64,000 bases of DNA from Agrostemma githago (Eukaryota > Streptophyta > Magnoliopsida > Caryophyllales > Caryophyllaceae): the NCBI GenBank assembly GCA_958450325.1, contig OY288256.1, positions 13,672,557 to 13,736,556 on the forward strand, in the 5' to 3' direction. The position numbers and the translations under genes were made by a program. Shown piece after piece: positions 43,421-55,917 of the stretch (position 1 is the stretch's first letter; each line of letters opens with the position of its first letter). Under the pieces are notes generated by a model. That model saw nothing but the letters and a program-made list of their open reading frames with translations. It was not told the DNA's origin and did no database searches.

Positions 43421-45367
43421 CCCTCTGCCTACCTCTGGGCAGGCAGGGGGGCAGGCCCACTGGACTTCGACTAGAAGCCAGGGTCAGGCCAGGCCCCATG
43501 AACCGAACCACAAGTCTCTCTGCCTACCTTTGAGCAGGCAAGGGGCAGGCCCTCTGGACTTCGACCAGAAGCCAGGGTCAGGCCGGGCTCCATGCGCCGA
43601 ACCACAAGTACCTCTGCCTACCTCTGGGCAGGCAGGGGGGCAGGTCCCCTAGACTTCGACCAGAAGCCAGGGTCTGGCTGGGCCCCATGCGCCGAACCAC
43701 AAGTCCCTCTACCTACCTCTGGGCAGGCAGGGGGCAGGCCCTCTGGACGTCGACCAGAAGCCAGGGTCAGGCCGGGTCCCATGCGCCGAACCAAAAGTCC
43801 CTCTGCCTACCTCTTGGCAGGCAGGGGGCAGGCCCCCTGGACTTCGGCAAGAAGCCAGGGTCAGGTCGGGCCCCATGAGCCGAACCACAATTCCCTCTGC
43901 CTACCTCTGGGCAGGCAGGGGGCAGGCCCGCTGGACTTCGACCAGAAGCCAGGGTCAGGCCGGGCCCCATGCGCCGAACCACAAGTCCCTCTGCCTACCT
44001 CTGGGCAGGTAGGGGGCAGACCCTCTGGACTTCGACCAGAAGCCAGGGTCAGGCTGGGCCCCATGCGCCGAACCACAAGTCCCTCTACCTACCTCTGGGC
44101 AGGCAGGGGGCAGGCCCTCTGGATGTCGACTGGAAGCCAGGGTCAGGCCGGGCCCCATGTGCCGAACCACAAGTCCCTCTGCCTACCTTTGGGCAGGCAA
44201 GGGGCAGGCCCTCTAGACTTCGACCAGAAGCCAGGGTCAGGCCGGGCCCCATGCGCCGAACCACAAGTACCTCTGCCTACCTCTGAGCAGGCAGGGGGGC
44301 AGGCCCTCTGGACTTCGACCATAAGCCAGGGTCAGGCCGGGCCCCATGCGTCGAACCACAAGTCCATCAGCCTACCTCTTGGCAGGCAGGGGGCAGGCCC
44401 CCCTTGACTTCGGCAAGAAGCCAGGGTCAGGTCGGGCCCCATGAGCCGAACCACAATTCCCTTTGCCTACCTCTAGGCAGGCAGCGGGCAGGCCCTCTGG
44501 ACTTCGACCAGAAGCCAGGGTCAGGCCGGGCCCCATGCGCAGAACCACAAGTCCCTCTGTCTACCTCTGGGCAGGCAGGGGGCAGGCCCTCTGGACTTCG
44601 ACCAGAAGATAGGGTCTGGCCGAGCCCCACGAGCCGAACCACAAGTCCCTCTGCCTACCTCAGGGTAAGCAGAGGGCAGGCCCTCTGGACTTCGACCAGG
44701 AGCCAGGGTCAGGCCGGGCCCCACGTGCCGAACCACAAGTCCCTCTGCCTACCTCTGGGCAGGCAGGGGCAGGCCCTCTGGACTTCGAGCAGAAGCCAGG
44801 GTCAGGCCGGGCCCCATGAGCCGAACCACAAGTCCCTCTGCCTACCTCTGGGCAGGCAGGGGGGCAGGCCCACTGGACTTCGACTAGAAGCCAGGGTCAG
44901 GCCAGGCCCCATGAACCGAACCACAAGTCCCTCTGCCTACCTTTGGGCAGGCAAGGGGCAGGCCCTCTGGACTTCGACCAGAAGCCAGGGTCAGGCCGGG
45001 CTCCATGCGCCGAACCACAAGTACCTCTGCCTACCTCTGGGCAGGCAGGGGGGCAGGTCCCCTGGACTTCGATCAGAAGCCAGGGTCTGGCTGGGCCCCA
45101 TGCGCCGAACCACAAGTCCCTCTACCTACCTCTGGGCAGGCAGGGGGCAGGCCCTCTGGACGTCGACCAGAAGCCAGGGTCAGGCCGGGTCCCATGCGCC
45201 GAACCACAAGTCCCTCTGCCTACCTCTTGGCAGGCAGGGGGCAGGCCCCCTGGACTTCGGCAAGAAGCCAGGGTCAGGTCGGGCCCCATGAGCCGAACCA
45301 CAATTCCCTCTGCCTACCTCTGGGCAGGCAGGGGGCAGGCCCTCTGGACTTCGACCAGAAGCCAGGG
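41599..45367 (+). repeat. 3.2-3.8-kb higher-order repeat, copy A (3,769 bp)
   Basis: Phase is set by the GGGTTAGGCTGGG marker unit (about 41691, then 45460). This copy is nearly identical to copy D at 52149 (offset 10,550). About 40 monomers, built from the 1,790-bp segment followed by the 1,133- and 1,697-bp segments seen singly further upstream. Confidence 0.88.
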
Positions 45368-48300
45368 TCAGGCCGGGCCCCATGCGCCGAACCACAAGTC
45401 CCTCTGCCTACCTCTGGGCAGGTAGGGGGCAGACCCTCTGGACTTCGACCAGAAGCCAGGGTTAGGCTGGGCCCCATGCGCCGAACCACAAGTCCCTCTA
45501 CCTACCTCTGGGCAGGCAGGGGGCAGGCCCTCTGGACGTCGACTGGAAGCCAGGGTCAGGCCGGGCCCCATGCGCCGAACCACAAGTCCCTCTGCCTACC
45601 TTTGGGTAGGCAGGGGGCAGGCCCTCTGGACTTCGACCAGAAGCCAGGGTTAGGCTGGGCCCCATGAGCCGAACCACAATTCCCTTTGCCTACCTCTAGG
45701 CAGGCAGCGGGCAGGCCCTCTGGACTTCGACCAGAAGCCAGGGTCAGGCCGGGCCCCATGCGCAGAACCACAAGTCCCTCTGTCTACCTCTGGGCAGGCA
45801 GGGGGCAGGCCCTCTGGACTTCGACCAGAAGATAGGGTCTGGCCGAGCCCCACGAGCCGAACCACAAGTCCCTCTGCCTACCTCTGGGTAAGCAGGGGGC
45901 AGGCCCTCTGGACTTCGACCAGGAGCCAGGGTCAGGCCAGGCCCCACGTGCCGAACCACAAGTCCCTCTGCCTACCTCTGGGCAGGCAGGGGCAGACCCT
46001 CTGGACTTCGACCAGAAGCCAAGGTCTGGCCGGGCCCCACGAGCCGAACCACAAGTCCCTCTGCCTACCTTTGGGCAGCCAGGGGGCAGACCCTCTGGAC
46101 TTCGACCAGAAGCCAGGGTCAGGCCGGGCCCCATGAACCGAACCATGAGTCCCTCTGCCTACCTCTGGGCAGGCAGGGGGCAGGCCTTCTGGACTTTGAC
46201 CAGAAGCCAGGGTCAGGCCGGGCCCCACGTGCCGAACCATAAGTCCCTCTGCCTACCTCTGGGCGGGCAGGGGGGCAGGCCCACTAGACTTCGACCAGAA
46301 GCCAGGGTCAGGCCAAGCGGCAAAAGCCGAACCACAAGTCCCTCTGCCTACCTTTGGGCAGGCAGGGGGCAGACCCTCTGGACTTCGACCAGAAGCTAGG
46401 GTCTGGCCGGGCCCCACGAGCCGAACCACAAGTCCCTCTGCCTACCTCTAGGCAGGCAGGGGGCAAGCCCTCTGGACTTCGACCAACATCCAGGGTCAGG
46501 CCGGGCCCCACGTGCCAAACCACAAGTCCCTCTGCCTACCTTTGGGCAGGCAGGGGGCAGGCCCTCTGGACTTCGACCAGAAGCCAGGGTCAGGCCGGGC
46601 CCCATGAACCGAACCATGAGTCCCTCTGCCTACCTCTGGGCAGGCAGGGGGCAGGTCCCCTGGACTTCGACCAGAAGCCAGGGTCAGGCTGGGCCCCATG
46701 AGCCGAACCACAAGTCCCTCTGCCTACCTTTGGGCAGGAAGGGGGGCAGGTCCCCTGGACTTCGACCAGAACCCAGGGTCAGGCTGGGCCCCATGCGCCG
46801 AACCACAAGTCCCTCTACCTACCTCGGGGCAGGCAGGGGGCAGGCCCTCTGGACGTCGACCAGAAGCCAGGGTCAGGCCGGGTCCCATGCGCCGAACCAC
46901 AAGTCCCTCTGCCTACCTTTGGGCAGCCAGGGGGCAGACCCTCTGGACTTCGACCAGAAGCCAGGGTCAGGCCGGGCCCCATGAACCGAACCATGAGTCC
47001 CTCTGCCTACCTCTAGGCAGGCAGGGGGCAGGTCCCCTGGACTTCGACCAGAAGCCAGGGTCAGGCTGGGCCCCACGAGCCGAACCACAAGTCCCTCTGC
47101 CTACCTTTGGGCAGGAAGGGGGGCAGGTCCCCTGGACTTCGACCAGAACCCAGGGTCAGGCTGGGCCCCATGCGCCGAACCACAAGTCCCTCTACCTACC
47201 TCGGGGCAGGCAGGGGGCAGGCCCTCTGGACGTCGACCAGAAGCCAGGGTCAGGCCGGGTCCCATGCGCCGAACCACAAGTCCCTCTGCCTACCTTTGGG
47301 CAGCCAGGGGGAACACCCTCTGGACTTCGACCAGAAGCCAGGGTCAGGTCGGGCCCCATGAGCCGAACCACAATTCCCTTTGCCTACCTCTAGGCAGGCA
47401 GCGGGCAGGCCCTCTGGACTTCGACCAGAAGCCAGGGTCAGGCCGGGCCCCATGCGCAGAACCACAAGTCCCTCTGTCTACCTCTGGGCAGGCAGGGGGC
47501 AGGCCCTCTGGACTTCGACCAGAAGATAGGGTCTGGCCGAGCCCCACGAGCCGAACCACAAGTCCCTCTGCCTACCTCTGGGTAAGCAGGGGGCAGGCCC
47601 TCTGGACTTCGACCAGGAGCCAGGGTCAGGCCAGGCCCCACGTGCCGAACCACAAGTCCCTCTGCCTACCTCTGGGCAGGCAGGGGCAGACCCTCTGGAC
47701 TTCGACCAGAAGCCAAGGTCTGGCCGGGCCCCACGAGCCGAACCACAAGTCCCTCTGCCTACCTTTGGGCAGCCAGGGGGCAGACCCTCTGGACTTCGAC
47801 CAGAAGCCAGGGTCAGGCCGGGCCCCATGAACCGAACCATGAGTCCCTCTGCCTACCTCTAGGCAGGCAGGGGGCAGGTCCCCTGGACTTCGACCAGAAG
47901 CCAGGGTCAGGCTGGGCCCCACGAGCCGAACCACAAGTCCCTCTGCCTACCTTTGGGCAGCCAGGGGGCAGACCCTCTGGACTTCGACCAGAAGCCAGGG
48001 TCAGGCCGGGCCCCATGAACCGAACCATGAGTCCCTCTGCCTACCTCTGGGCAGGCAGGGGGCAGGCCTTCTGGACTTTGACCAGAAGCCAGGGTCAGGC
48101 CGGGCCCCACGTGCCGAACCATAAGTCCCTCTGCCTACCTCTGGGCGGGCAGGGGGGCAGGCCCACTAGACTTCGACCAGAAGCCAGGGTCAGGCCAGGC
48201 GGCAAAAGCCGAACCACAAGTCCCTCTGCCTACCTTTGGGCAGGCAGTGGGCAGGCCTCCTGGACTTCGACCAGAAGCCAGGGTCAGGCCAGGCCCCACG

Positions 48301-48661
48301 TGCCGAACCACAAGTTGCTCTGCCTACCTCTTGGCAGGCAGGGAGCAGGCCCCTATGACTTCGGCAAGAAGCCAGGGTCAGGTCGGGCCCCATGAGCCGA
48401 ACCACAATTCCCACTACCTAGCTCTGGGCAGGTAGGGGGTATGCCCTCTGGACTACGACCAGAAGCCAGGGTCAGGCCGGGCCCCATGCGTCGAACCACA
48501 AGTCCCTCAACCTACCTCTTGGCAGGCAGGGGGCAGGCTCCCCTGGACTTCGGCAAGAAGCCAGGGTCAGGCTGGGCCCCATGAGCCGAACCACAAGTCC
48601 CTCTGCTTACCTTTGGGCAGGAAGGGGGGCAGGCCCTCTGGACTTCGAGCAGAAGCCAGGG
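45368..48661 (+). repeat. 3.2-3.8-kb higher-order repeat, copy B, chimeric (3,294 bp)
   Basis: A hybrid monomer near 45649-45690 joins the GGGTTAGGCTGGG start of one unit to the ACAATTCCCTTTGCC unit that normally lies elsewhere. The part 45.66-46.9 kb matches 56.4-57.65 kb at 10,740 bp. A 377-bp duplication follows (46730-47106 and 47107-47483, the GGAAGGGGGG unit to the GGGCAGCCAGG unit). After 47344 the copy matches 40281 onward at 7,063 bp. Confidence 0.83.
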
Positions 48662-51600
48662 TCAGGCCGGGCCCCATGAGCCGAACCACAAGTCCCTCTG
48701 CCTACCTCTGGGCAGGTAGGGGGCAGACCCTCTGGACTTCGACCAGAAGCCAGGGTTAGGCTGGGCCCCATGCGCCGAACCACAAGTCCCTCTACCTACC
48801 TTTGGGCAGGCAGGGGGCAGGCCCTCTGGACGTCGACTGGAAGCCAGGGTCAGGCCGGGCCCCATGCGCCGAACCACAAGTCCCTCTGCCTACCTTTGGG
48901 CAGGCAGGGGGCAGGCCCTCTGGACTTCGACCAGAAGCCAGGGTCAGGCCGGGCCCCATGCGCCGAACCACAAGTACCTCTGCCTACCTCTGAGCAGGGA
49001 GGGGGGCAGGCCCTCTGGACTTCGACCAGAAGCCAGGGTCAGGCCGGGCCCCATGCGTCGAACCACAAGTCCATCAGCCTACCTCTTGGCAGGCAGGGGG
49101 CAGGCCCCCCTTGACTTCGGCAAGAAGCCAGGGTCAGGTCGGGCCCCATGAGCCGAACCACAATTCCCTTTGCCTACCTCTAGGCAGGCAGCGGGCAGGC
49201 CCTCTGGACTTCGACCAGAAGCCAGGGTCAGGCCGGGCCCCATGCGCAGAACCACAAGTCCCTCTGTCTACCTCTGGGCAGGCAGGGGGCAGGCCCTCTG
49301 GACTTCGACCAGAAGATAGGGTCTGGCCGAGCCCCACGAGCCGAACCACAAGTCCCTCTGCCTACCTCTGGGTAAGCAGGGGGCAGGCCCTCTGGACTTC
49401 GACCAGGAGCCAGGGTCAGGCCAGGCCCCACGTGCCGAACCACAAGTCCCTCTGCCTACCTCTGGGCAGGCAGGGGCAGACCCTCTAGACTTCGACCAGA
49501 AGCCAAGGTCTGGCCGGGCCCCACGAGCCGAACCACAAGTCCCTCTGCCTACCTTTGGGCAGCCAGGGGGCAGACCCTCTGGACTTCGACCAGAAGCCAG
49601 GGTCAGGCCGGGCCCCATGAACCGAACCATGAGTCCCTCTGCCTACCTCTAGGCAGGCAGGGGGCAGGTCCCCTGGACTTCGACCAGAAGCCAGGGTCAG
49701 GCTGGGCCCCACGAGCCGAACCACAAGTCCCTCTGCCTACCTTTGGGCAGCCAGGGGGCAGACCCTCTGGACTTCGACCAGAAGCCAGGGTCAGGCCGGG
49801 CCCCATGAACCGAACCATGAGTCCCTCTGCCTACCTCTGGGCAGGCAGGGGGCAGGCCTTCTGGACTTTGACCAGAAGCCAGGGTCAGGCCGGGCCCCAC
49901 GTGCCGAACCATAAGTCCCTCTGCCTACCTCTGGGCGGGCAGGGGGGCAGGCCCACTAGACTTCGACCAGAAGCCAGGGTCAGGCCAGGCGGCAAAAGCC
50001 GAACCACAAGTCCCTCTGCCTACCTTTGGGCAGGCAGTGGGCAGGCCTCCTGGACTTCGACCAGAAGCCAGGGTCAGGCCAGGCCCCACGTGCCGAACCA
50101 CAAGTTGCTCTGCCTACCTCTTGGCAGGCAGGGAGCAGGCCCCTATGACTTCGGCAAGAAGCCAGGGTCAGGTCGGGCCCCATGAGCCGAACCACAATTC
50201 CCACTACCTAGCTCTGGGCAGGTAGGGGGTATGCCCTCTGGACTACGACCAGAAGCCAGGGTCAGGCCGGGCCCCATGCGTCGAACCACAAGTCCCTCAA
50301 CCTACCTCTTGGCAGGTAGGGGGCAGGCTCCCCTGGACTTCGGCAAGAAGCCAGGGTCAGGCTGGGCCCCATGAGCCGAACCACAAGTCCCTCTGCCTAC
50401 CTTTGGGCAGGAAGGGGGGCAGGCCCTCTGGACTTCGAGCAGAAGCCAGGGTCAGGCCGGGCCCCATGAGCCGAACCACAAGTCCCTCTGCCTACCTCTG
50501 GGCAGGCAGGGGGGCAGGCCCACTGGACTTCGACTAGAAGCCTGGGTCAGGCCAGGCCCCATGAACCGAACCACAAGTCTCTCTGCCTACCTTTGAGCAG
50601 GCAAGGGGCAGGCCCTCTGGACTTCGACCAGAAGCCAGGGTCAGGCCGGGCTCCATGCGCCGAACCACAAGTACCTCTGCCTACCTCTGGGCAGGCAGGG
50701 GGGCAGGTCCCCTAGACTTCGACCAGAAGCCAGGGTCTGGCTGGGCCCCATGCGCCGAACCACAAGTCCCTCTACCTACCTCTGGGCAGGCAGGGGGCAG
50801 GCCCTCTGGACGTCGACCAGAAGCCAGGGTCAGGCCGGGTCCCATGCGCCGAACCACAAGTCCCTCTGCCTACCTCTTGGCAGGCAGGGGGCAGGCCCCC
50901 TGGACTTCGGCAAGAAGCTAGGGTCAGGTCGGGCCCCATGAGCCGAACCACAATTCCCTCTGCCTACCTCTGGGCAGGCAGGGGGCAGGCCCGCTGGACT
51001 TCGACCAGAAGCCAGGGTCAGGCCGGGCCCCATGCGCCGAACCACAAGTACCTCTGCCTACCTCTGAGCAGGCAGGGGGGCAGGCCCTCTGGACTTCGAC
51101 CATAAGCCAGGGTCAGGCCGGGCCCCATGCGTCGAACCACAAGTCCATCAGCCTACCTCTTGGCAGGCAGGGGGCAGGCCCCCCTTGACTTCGGCAAGAA
51201 GCCAGGGTCAGGTCGGGCCCCATGAGCCGAACCACAATTCCCTTTGCCTACCTCTAGGCAGGCAGCGGGCAGGCCCTCTGGACTTCGACCAGAAGCCAGG
51301 GTCAGGCCGGGCCCCATGCGCAGAACCACAAGTCCCTCTGTCTACCTCTGGGCAGGCAGGGGGCAGGCCCTCTGGACTTCGACCAGAAGATAGGGTCTGG
51401 CCGAGCCCCACGAGCCGAACCACAAGTCCCTCTGCCTACCTCAGGGTAAGCAGAGGGCAGGCCCTCTGGACTTCGACCAGGAGCCAGGGTCAGGCCGGGC
51501 CCCACGTGCCGAACCACAAGTCCCTCTGCCTACCTCTGGGCAGGCAGGGGCAGGCCCTCTGGACTTCGAGCAGAAGCCAGGGTCAGGCCGGGCCCCATGA

Positions 51601-52148
51601 GCCGAACCACAAGTCCCTCTGCCTACCTCTGGGCAGGCAGGGGGGCAGGCCCACTGGACTTCGACTAGAAGCCAGGGTCAGGCCAGGCCCCATGAACCGA
51701 ACCACAAGTCCCTCTGCCTACCTTTGGGCAGGCAAGGGGCAGGCCCTCTGGACTTCGACCAGAAGCCAGGGTCAGGCCGGGCTCCATGCGCCGAACCACA
51801 AGTACCTCTGCCTACCTCTGGGCAGGCAGGGGGGCAGGTCCCCTGGACTTCGATCAGAAGCCAGGGTCTGGCTGGGCCCCATGCGCCGAACCACAAGTCC
51901 CTCTACCTACCTCTGGGCAGGCAGGGGGCAGGCCCTCTGGACGTCGACCAGAAGCCAGGGTCAGGCCGGGTCCCATGCGCCGAACCACAAGTCCCTCTGC
52001 CTACCTCTTGGCAGGCAGGGGGCAGGCCCCCTGGACTTCGGCAAGAAGCCAGGGTCAGGTCGGGCCCCATGAGCCGAACCACAATTCCCTCTGCCTACCT
52101 CTGGGCAGGCAGGGGGCAGGCCCTCTGGACTTCGACCAGAAGCCAGGG
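48662..52148 (+). repeat. 3.2-3.8-kb higher-order repeat, copy C (3,487 bp)
   Basis: Matches copy A at 7,063 bp up to about 51.03 kb, then at 6,781 bp. The 282-bp loss is exactly three monomers, present in A at about 43.97-44.25 kb. The junction falls inside the shared ATGCGCCGAACCACAAGT block near 51031-51048. Confidence 0.87.
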
Positions 52149-55100
52149 TCAGGCCGGGTCCCATGCGCCGAACCACAAGTCCCTCTGCCTACCTCTGGGC
52201 AGGTAGGGGGCAGACCCTCTGGACTTCGACCAGAAGCCAGGGTTAGGCTGGGCCCCATGCGCCGAACCACAAGTCCCTCTACCTACCTCTGGGCAGGCAG
52301 GGGGCAGGCCCTCTGGACGTCGACTGGAAGCCAGGGTCAGGCCGGGCCCCATGCGCCGAACCACAAGTCCCTCTGCCTACCTTTGGGCAGGCAGGGGGCA
52401 GGCCCTCTGGACTTCGACCAGAAGCCAGGGTCAGGCCGGGCCCCATGCGCCGAACCACAAGTACCTCTGCCTACCTCTGAGCAGGCAGGGGGGCAGGCCC
52501 TCTGGACTTCGACCAGAAGCCAGGGTCAGGCCGGGCCCCATGCGTCGAACCACAAGTCCATCAGCCTACCTCTTGGCAGGCAGGGGGCAGGCCCCCCTTG
52601 ACTTCGGCAAGAAGCCAGGGTCAGGTCGGGCCCCATGAGCCGAACCACAATTCTCTTTGCCTACCTCTAGGCAGGCAGCGGGCAGGCCCTCTGGACTTCG
52701 ACCAGAAGCCAGGGTCAGGCCGGGCCCCATGCGCAGAACCACAAGTCCCTCTGTCTACCTCTGGGCAGGCAGGGGGCAGGCCCTCTGGACTTCGACCAGA
52801 AGATAGGGTCTGGCCGAGCCCCACGAGCCGAACCACAAGTCCCTCTGCCTACCTCTGGGTAAGCAGGGGGCAGGCCCTCTGGACTTCGACCAGGAGCCAG
52901 GGTCAGGCCAGGCCCCACGTGCCGAACCACAAGTCCCTCTGCCTACCTCTGGGCAGGCAGGGGCAGACCCTCTGGACTTCGACCAGAAGCCAAGGTCTGG
53001 CCGGGCCCCACGAGCCGAACCACAAGTCCCTCTGCCTACCTTTGGGCAGCCAGGGGGCAGACCCTCTGGACTTCGACCAGAAGCCAGGGTCAGGCCGGGC
53101 CCCATGAACCGAACCATGAGTCCCTCTGCCTACCTCTGGGCAGGCAGGGGGCAGGTCCCCTGGACTTCGACCAGAAGCCAGGGTCAGGCTGGGCCCCACG
53201 AGCCGAACCACAAGTCCCTCTGCCTACCTTTGGGCAGCCAGGGGGCAGACCCTCTGGACTTCGACCAGAAGCCAGGGTCAGGCCGGGCCCCATGAACCGA
53301 ACCATGAGTCCCTCTGCCTACCTCTGGGCAGGCAGGGGGCAGGCCTTCTGGACTTTGACCAGAAGCCAGGGTCAGGCCGGGCCCCACGTGCCGAACCATA
53401 AGTCCCTCTGCCTACCTCTGGGCGGGCAGGGGGGCAGGCCCACTAGACTTCGACCAGAAGCCAGGGTCAGGCCAGGCGGCAAAAGCCGAACCACAAGTCC
53501 CTCTGCCTACCTTTGGGCAGGCAGTGGGCAGGCCTCCTGGACTTCGACCAGAAGCCAGGGTCAGGCCAGGCCCCACGTGCCGAACCACAAGTTGCTCTGC
53601 CTACCTCTTGGCAGGCAGGGAGCAGGCCCCTATGACTTCGGCAAGAAGCCAGGGTCAGGTCGGGCCCCATGAGCCGAACCACAATTCCCACTACCTAGCT
53701 CTGGGCAGGTAGGGGGTATGCCCTCTGGACTACGACCAGAAGCCAGGGTCAGGCCGGGCCCCATGCGTCGAACCACAAGTCCCTCAACCTACCTCTTGGC
53801 AGGCAGGGGGCAGGCTCCCCTGGACTTCGGCAAGAAGCCAGGGTCAGGCTGGGCCCCATGAGCCGAACCACAAGTCCCTCTGCCTACCTTTGGGCAGGAA
53901 GGGGGGCAGGCCCTCTGAACTTCGAGCAGAAGCCAGGGTCAGGCCGGGCCCCATGAGCCGAACCACAAGTCCCTCTGCCTACCTCTGGGCAGGCAGGGGG
54001 GCAGGCCCACTGGACTTTGACTAGAAGCCAGGGTCAGGCCAGGCCCCATGAACCGAACCACAAGTCTCTCTGCCTACCTTTGAGCAGGCAAGGGGCAGGC
54101 CCTCTGGACTTCGACCAGAAGCCAGGGTCAGGCCGGGCTCCATGCGCCGAACCACAAGTACCTCTGCCTACCTCTGGGCAGGCAGGGGGGCAGGTCCCCT
54201 AGACTTCGACCAGAAGCCAGGGTCTGGCTGGGCCCCATGCGCCGAACCACAAGTCCCTCTACCTACCTCTGGGCAGGCAGGGGGCAGGCCCTCTGGACGT
54301 CGACCAGAAGCCAGGGTCAGGCCGGGTCCCATGCGCCGAACCACAAGTCCCTCTGCCTACCTCTTGGCAGGCAGGGGGCAGGCCCCCTGGACTTCGGCAA
54401 GAAGCCAGGGTCAGGTCGGGCCCCATGAGCCGAACCACAATTCCCTCTGCCTACCTCTGGGCAGGCAGGGGGCAGGCCCGCTGGACTTCGACCAGAAGCC
54501 AGGGTCAGGCCGGGCCCCATGCGCCGAACCACAAGTCCCTCTGCCTACCTCTGGGCAGGTAGGGGGCAGACCCTCTGGACTTCGACCAGAAGCCAGGGTC
54601 AGGCTGGGCCCCATGCGCCGAACCACAAGTCCCTCTACCTACCTCTGGGCAGGCAGGGGGCAGGCCCTCTGGATGTCGACTGGAAGCCAGGGTCAGGCCG
54701 GGCCCCATGTGCCGAACCACAAGTCCCTCTGCCTACCTTTGGGCAGGCAAGGGGCAGGCCCTCTAGACTTCGACCAGAAGCCAGGCTCAGGCCGGGCCCC
54801 ATGCGCCGAACCACAAGTACCTCTGCCTACCTCTGAGCAGGCAGGGGGGCAGGCCCTCTGGACTTCGACCATAAGCCAGGGTCAGGCCGGGCCCCATGCG
54901 TCGAACCACAAGTCCATCAGCCTACCTCTTGGCAGGCAGGGGGCAGGCCCCCCTTGACTTCGGCAAGAAGCCAGGGTCAGGTCGGGCCCCATGAGCCGAA
55001 CCACAATTCCCTTTGCCTACCTCTAGGCAGGCAGCGGGCAGGCCCTCTGGACTTCGACCAGAAGCCAGGGTCAGGCCGGGCCCCATGCGCAGAACCACAA

Positions 55101-55917
55101 GTCCCTCTGTCTACCTCTGGGCAGGCAGGGGGCAGGCCCTCTGGACTTCGACCAGAAGATAGGGTCTGGCCGAGCCCCACGAGCCGAACCACAAGTCCCT
55201 CTGCCTACCTCAGGGTAAGCAGAGGGCAGGCCCTCTGGACTTCGACCAGGAGCCAGGGTCAGGCCGGGCCCCACGTGCCGAACCACAAGTCCCTCTGCCT
55301 ACCTCTGGGCAGGCAGGGGCAGGCCCTCTGGACTTCGAGCAGAAGCCAGGGTCAGGCCGGGCCCCATGAGCCGAACCACAAGTCCCTCTGCCTACCTCTG
55401 GGCAGGCAGGGGGGCAGGCCCACTGGACTTCGACTAGAAGCCAGGGTCAGGCCAGGCCCCATGAACCGAACCACAAGTCCCTCTGCCTACCTTTGGGCAG
55501 GCAAGGGGCAGGCCCTCTGGACTTCGACCAGAAGCCAGGGTCAGGCCGGGCTCCATGCGCCGAACCACAAGTACCTCTGCCTACCTCTGGGCAGGCAGGG
55601 GGGCAGGTCCCCTGGACTTCGATCAGAAGCCAGGGTCTGGCTGGGCCCCATGCGCCGAACCACAAGTCCCTCTACCTACCTCTGGGCAGGCAGGGGGCAG
55701 GCCCTCTGGACGTCGACCAGAAGCCAGGGTCAGGCCGGGTCCCATGCGCCGAACCACAAGTCCCTCTGCCTACCTCTTGGCAGGCAGGGGGCAGGCCCCC
55801 TGGACTTCGGCAAGAAGCCAGGGTCAGGTCGGGCCCCATGAGCCGAACCACAATTCCCTCTGCCTACCTCTGGGCAGGCAGGGGGCAGGCCCTCTGGACT
55901 TCGACCAGAAGCCAGGG
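52149..55917 (+). repeat. 3.2-3.8-kb higher-order repeat, copy D (3,769 bp)
   Basis: Full-length copy. Matches A at 10,550 bp and C at 3,487 then 3,769 bp. It keeps the three monomers missing from C. Private changes include ACAATTCTCTTTGCC at about 52650 and TTCGACC changed to TTTGACT near 54015. Confidence 0.88.

Noticed and set aside
41599..52148. 282-bp (three-monomer) steps as evidence for selection on reading frame
   Set aside because: Steps of 189, 376, 377, 565, 658, 751, 753 and 1,038 bp are also present, so three-monomer steps are not favoured.
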